64,000 nt of DNA from Streptococcus porcinus (lineage in GTDB: Bacteria > Bacillota > Bacilli > Lactobacillales > Streptococcaceae). The DNA lies in assembly GCF_901542335.1 (NCBI RefSeq), contig NZ_LR594036.1, forward strand, positions 682,001-746,000, given 5' to 3'. Position numbers and translations under genes: made by a program. The notes below the pieces were generated by a model that ran no database searches, had not been told where the DNA came from, and saw only the letters and a program-made list of their open reading frames with translations. Positions within the stretch are counted from its first letter, which is position 1; every line of letters starts with the position of its first letter. Shown in pieces: positions 62,872 through 64,000 of the stretch.

Positions 62872-64000
62872 AACTACTATAGATATTGAAAAAATGCTAG
62901 CAAAGATATATTTATTTCTCTTGCCATTTAGAATGATTTCACCGTTGTTATTTTTAAACATTGTTTTTAAAGGTGCATCAGTCAATCTTGATTTTATATT
63001 TAACATAATTGGTATAATTCTTTGTTTAATTTCAAGTAAAGGTAAAATAAAAATTATTAATGATGAGTCATCGAAACTTTTTAATTCTTTTGTGTTAGTA
63101 GTGATTTTTTTGAATGTCTCATCTATAATGATGGCTACATATATTCAGCTAAGATACGGAAATTACGCTGGGGAGAGTGCATATTCTGGTATAGCAGGAA
63201 TGTTAATTTATTTTGCTCAATACATAGCAATGATTCTTTATAACATCAGAATAATTTCAATACTAAGTGTCAACGAGATAAGACGAGTCTTATCTAAAAT
63301 AAGTTTGTTTCTTCTTATATTGGGTTACTATCAAGTTTTAACATTATCTTATAAAGGTGTGTTTCTAAGTGCTTTACATAGTATAGATATTTTTAATGTT
63401 TTATGGCCCGGAGATTTCATGCCTAAATTAAGTTTGACTGGTTCAGAAGGAGCATCTGCTGGCACAATATTTTCTATACTAATTCTCCCCTTTTTACTTA
63501 GCAGCTTTTACTATACAAAAAAATCACGATATATTCTTCAGTTGGTTGTATGGATACCAGTAGTTATATTTATGAAAAGTACAAGTGGATATTTAATGAT
63601 AATTGCAACACTATTGTTTTTTTTACTTTTATATAATTCTAAAGATAATCTCAGTAAAATAATTCTATTTTTAGCTGCTGTAATAGTCTTATTAATGTTC
63701 TTTACATTAGGATTTAATTTTTTCAAAGAAGTATTACCACAAAATCTTAGATATATGGTCTTTGAAAAAATAAGTGATAAAACTAATGGATCGACAATAG
63801 CGCGTTTAGTTCCGTTGTATACAAACTGGAAAACATTTTTAGATTTTCCAATTTTTGGAGTAGGCAATGGTTTACAAGGATATTTTTATATTAAAAATTA
63901 TCCAATTTGGGCTTTAAATGCTCCAGGAGTCACTGCTAAATTATTCTACGAGTCTGCTAAGGTAACGATTGTTAATGGTGGGCTATTCTTTCCATCACTT
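62855..64000 (+). CDS. wzy: Wzy-type O-antigen/capsule polymerase, partial
   Basis: The frame from GTG at 62855 (GGAG 11 bases upstream; overlaps the previous gene by 17 bases) stays open for 382 codons to the window edge. It is very hydrophobic, with at least eight predicted helices and an outward loop containing GSTIARLVPLYTNWKTF-like Arg-rich and FGVGNGLQGYF motifs typical of Wzy/WaaL-type proteins. It would join repeat units outside the membrane. ATG at 62894 is an alternative start. The C-terminus lies outside the window. Confidence 0.82.
   Translation, partial: MSALIRTTIDIEKMLAKIYLFLLPFRMISPLLFLNIVFKGASVNLDFIFNIIGIILCLISSKGKIKIINDESSKLFNSFVLVVIFLNVSSIMMATYIQLRYGNYAGESAYSGIAGMLIYFAQYIAMILYNIRIISILSVNEIRRVLSKISLFLLILGYYQVLTLSYKGVFLSALHSIDIFNVLWPGDFMPKLSLTGSEGASAGTIFSILILPFLLSSFYYTKKSRYILQLVVWIPVVIFMKSTSGYLMIIATLLFFLLLYNSKDNLSKIILFLAAVIVLLMFFTLGFNFFKEVLPQNLRYMVFEKISDKTNGSTIARLVPLYTNWKTFLDFPIFGVGNGLQGYFYIKNYPIWALNAPGVTAKLFYESAKVTIVNGGLFFPSL

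Noticed and set aside
63538..63867. Minus-strand 109-codon frame near the right edge
   Set aside because: It lies opposite the continuous Wzy frame, which explains the region better.
1..64000. tRNA, rRNA and common riboswitches
   Set aside because: No cloverleaf, rRNA core motif, T-box, TPP, purine or PreQ1 element was recognised by eye; a covariance search would be decisive.

Overview
The window is a low-GC Firmicute chromosome segment, and its gene content and order point to a pyogenic-group Streptococcus. Supporting evidence is a four-gene acoABC/lpd-type pyruvate dehydrogenase cluster with lplA, an LPXTG collagen-like surface protein, the murT-gatD / cdaA-cdaR-glmM block, and a deoD-cpsX-cpsY-cpsA junction like that of S. 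agalactiae and S. iniae. I do not name a species. No rRNA, tRNA, insertion sequence or prophage was seen, and no CRISPR array was seen.

Layout: 0-3 kb holds the end of an esterase, a membrane-anchored zinc protease and an ABC-F ATPase. 3.2-9.8 kb holds the pyruvate dehydrogenase complex (E1 alpha, E1 beta, E2, lipoyl-E3) and lipoate ligase. 9.9-13.1 kb holds an AraC-type regulator divergent from a collagen-like wall protein. 13.2-18.6 kb is a cell-envelope block: MurT/GatD lipid II amidation, divergent from the c-di-AMP cyclase CdaA, CdaR and GlmM. 18.7-22.7 kb holds hemW, a thioesterase, a NagD-type phosphatase and a membrane protein. At 22.8 kb, on the minus strand, is an apparently complete type II-A tracrRNA gene with no cas9 or array near it. 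Then come ndk, a zinc-ribbon/AP2 gene, lepA, msrB and small enzymes.

30.3-33.6 kb is a MerR-controlled aldehyde/quinone stress operon with a textbook 19-bp-spacer operator-promoter and a frameshifted cupin gene. 33.6-46.4 kb is mostly housekeeping (YeiH-type exporter, esterase, gabD-type dehydrogenase, uvrC, pepV, mnmE) with a broken doxX. 46.5-50.6 kb is a nucleoside salvage operon (rpiA, deoB, arsC-like, punA, deoD). 50.6-64 kb is cpsX, the LysR regulator cpsY, and a capsule operon: conserved cpsABCD, a 4,6-dehydratase, a priming sugar transferase, a sugar reductase, three glycosyltransferases and a Wzy polymerase that runs off the right edge.

Two results deserve attention. First, the orphan tracrRNA at 22777-22875 keeps the nexus, both 3' hairpins and a promoter, but has about 3 extra nucleotides in the repeat:anti-repeat bulge. 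Second, at least seven genes on both strands have a -10 box placed 6 or 7 nt before the ATG with no usable Shine-Dalgarno. This predicts leaderless mRNAs for the ABC-F gene, murT, hemW, the AP2 gene, uvrC, mnmE and cpsY.
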